A stretch of DNA of 43,456 bases from an uncultured Synergistales bacterium. Lineage in GTDB: Bacteria; Synergistota; Synergistia; Synergistales; Aminobacteriaceae. The notes beneath the pieces were generated by a model that made no database searches, was not told the origin of the DNA, and saw only the letters and a list, made by a program, of their open reading frames with translations. Within the stretch, counting starts at the first letter, position 1. Every line of letters begins with the position of its first letter. This document shows, in pieces, positions 41,617 through 43,456 of this stretch. The DNA lies in contig CAJOES010000003.1 of the NCBI GenBank assembly GCA_905233455.1, positions 1-43,456 on the forward strand, given 5' to 3'. Made by a program: the position numbers and the translations under genes.

Positions 41617-43456
41617 GACTGCACCTAATATTAGCATCATGTCCGCAGATGACAACGGCCTCGACCCTAACTACAAGGAATTTCCGAAAAGTTTGTCGAA
41701 TGGCAGTGCGACACCCAACACTACAAGGCTGTTCTTCAGGTACAACAAGTATGACGGCAAAGGACGTATCTTCTTCATGAGGTACGGTTCATCTGAGGCT
41801 GCATCGGATGATCATACCGGACAGTCATACAAGGGCATTCCTGTAACGGTAACGTTTGACAATGCGGCTGTTAAGGATCACAACAAACCTACTACTGCTT
41901 CACTAAAGCTGTCGACTTACGATGGGAAAAACGCACCGACTCTTGAGTGGAGAATTAAGAGCGGAGACGGATTCGTGAGTGTTCCTGATGCGAAAGGCAG
42001 TACAGCTAATGCAGTCAAAGAGTTCAATGCGATTGCCGGAACGCCGTTATCTGATGTTGATACGGACGGCGAACTCACATTCGTGCTGAAAGGCGACGGC
42101 CCTGTAACCGTTACTGCTTCACAGGCAATCGGCGAGGCAAACGCCAAAAACTTCCTTAAGATTGAGGCAGAAGACAGCGACGAGACAACTGACGGCAAGA
42201 TCTACAGGATCACCGGAACTCCTGACAGTACAAAAGAGACCAAGAACAAGATCACCCTTACGGCCAAGAACAACTCAACCGGAGCAAGTGCAAAGATCGA
42301 CGTTACGATTGTAGGCCAAGTTCCCGCTAGTATAGATGCGAAATACTTGGTCAAGACGGCCAACTACCAGAAGGAATTTGACTTGAGCAAGAAGGTAAGC
42401 ATAAAACTTTCTGCTACAGGCTCAAAGCCTCTGACTTGGGATTTTGCTAACGGCACTACTGCTGAGGATTTATCGAAATACAACCTGACGCTTGATTCTG
42501 CTAAAGGCGTGATAGAAGGAACTCCTGAGATTGTTACGGCAAACTCGGACGGTACTGCCTATGAATCTAAGGATTTCTACGTTAAGGCTGTAAACGATGC
42601 GGGTGAGAGTGTGCCTCTTAACGTCAAGATTGGTATCAAAGGGCCTAAGGTGAAAATTAACTCGAAGCAGGTTGAAGTTACCAGAGGCAGCGATCTTGCA
42701 AAGCAGTTAGAAGAGAATCTGATTGAAACAGATGCTGGTGATGGCTACTATGTAACATACAAGTTAGATCCTAAGATGAAGGATACGGAAACAGCGGCTG
42801 TAGAAAATATCGGTATAGACCCTTATAACATAAGCAGGACTGACGATAACAAAGGCAAGCTGAACTTCCTTAGCGGTGTTTCTGACCTTAAGGCTACGAC
42901 CGGAACAACATTAAAGTTCATTGCGGACAACTACGGGACTGAAGTTGCCGGCAGTATCAAGATCATTGTACATGACCCGAAACCTGTAATAGCACAGGCT
43001 TCCGGAATAACCATGACTGCCAGCTTGAATGAGGCACTGACAGATACAATACCATTATCGATTGCAGACAACACCAGCACCGGAGATTCAAAGATTACAT
43101 GGAAGATCAATAACAAGGTTGATAAGCCTGTAACTGCGAAAATTAATATTCCGGACAAGACAGACACTACTAACGCTGAACTGCAGATAACGGTAGCGAA
43201 GGTTAAAGCAGACCAGTACGAATATCCATTAACCATACCGGTTGAGGTAATTGCTACAACCAGCTCTATCAAGGATAAGACTGCTGCTGCGAGTGAGGTA
43301 ATGCCTGTAAATATTACAGTCAACGCACCTGGCGATGCTGCAGCAGAAGCACCTGAAGCAGAGGCTGTACCCGAAGACGTGATCGCCCCCGAAACCGACA
43401 CTGAAGCAGAGGCAGAAACTGAAGCTGAACCTGAAGCAGAAGCAGAAGAGAATGCT
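41525..43456 (+). CDS. Giant surface protein, C-terminal continuation in the next frame, cut by window edge
   Basis: From about 41501-41525 a second frame (+1 base) reads 'WDVVATGTKPVTMNAYIAGK' and stays open to the right edge. It continues the Ig-like repeats ('LSATGSKPLTWDFANGT', 'LDSAKGVIEGTPEIV', 'ISRTDDNKGKLNFLSG'). The last residues are rich in Glu and Ala ('ETDTEAEAETEAEPEAEAEE'). No start codon or ribosome site of its own is visible, so it is the broken-off end of the preceding gene: a real frameshift, a sequencing error or recoding. In Synergistota such proteins often end in a Synergist-CTERM sorting tail; that part would lie outside the window and is a guess. Confidence 0.75.

Overview
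The window reads as bacterial chromosome from a diderm, anaerobic, flagellated bacterium. Lipopolysaccharide-export genes (lptA-like, lptB) imply an outer membrane. fliS and a flgN-like gene imply a flagellum. A trimeric [FeFe]-hydrogenase (hndA, hndC, hndD) plus hydF and hydG implies fermentative hydrogen metabolism. A very large exported protein with putative Ig-like repeats and a Glu/Ala-rich tail recalls surface proteins of Synergistota. I infer Synergistota (Synergistaceae-like) with moderate confidence; no rRNA or other phylogenetic marker was compared.

Layout. (1) About 1-7614, minus strand: one tight run lptA-like > lptB > fumC > rlmD-like > hsdM > second hsdM; the last gene runs off the left edge and is missing from the ORF track. 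(2) 7650-8009: intergenic with a possible small RNA or attenuated lptA leader. (3) 8010-13109, plus strand: a LysR regulator and the hndA-hndC-hndD operon, closed by a terminator. (4) 13171-18211, minus strand: an orphan half-length hsdS, then an iron-type ABC importer (ATPase, double-length permease with an extra N-terminal domain, binding protein). (5) 18377-24450: an ECF-type S component (plus), then mtaD-ahcY and uvrA (minus). (6) 24588-30981, minus strand: an orphan type IV pilin-like gene, a candidate 75-nt small RNA on the plus strand, then hydG-hydF-ABC exporter-rarA read as one overlapping operon. (7) 31050-33343, plus strand: a fucosyltransferase-like gene preceded by five GACCA repeats, a decayed paralogue, and tRNA-Arg(CCT). 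(8) 33418-37474, minus strand: gyrB-fliS-flgN-M48 protease. (9) 37475-43456, plus strand: a duplicated leader, an acyl-CoA thioesterase, a structured leader, and the giant surface protein, which carries a frameshift and runs off the right edge.

How the genes connect. HydF and HydG help build the H-cluster that HndD needs, although their operon lies about 16 kb away (HydE is not in the window). MtaD and AhcY both act on S-adenosylhomocysteine-type nucleosides and share an operon. FliS and FlgN are flagellar export chaperones grouped with gyrB.

Most interesting observation: the glycosyltransferase at 31230 appears to be a phase-variable gene. A pentanucleotide repeat sits just after an ATG with a Shine-Dalgarno sequence. 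With the present five copies the ATG is out of frame; with four or seven copies it would read straight into the glycosyltransferase. Residues encoded between the repeat and the called TTG start align with the N-terminus of the neighbouring paralogue, which argues that the true start is upstream of the repeat.
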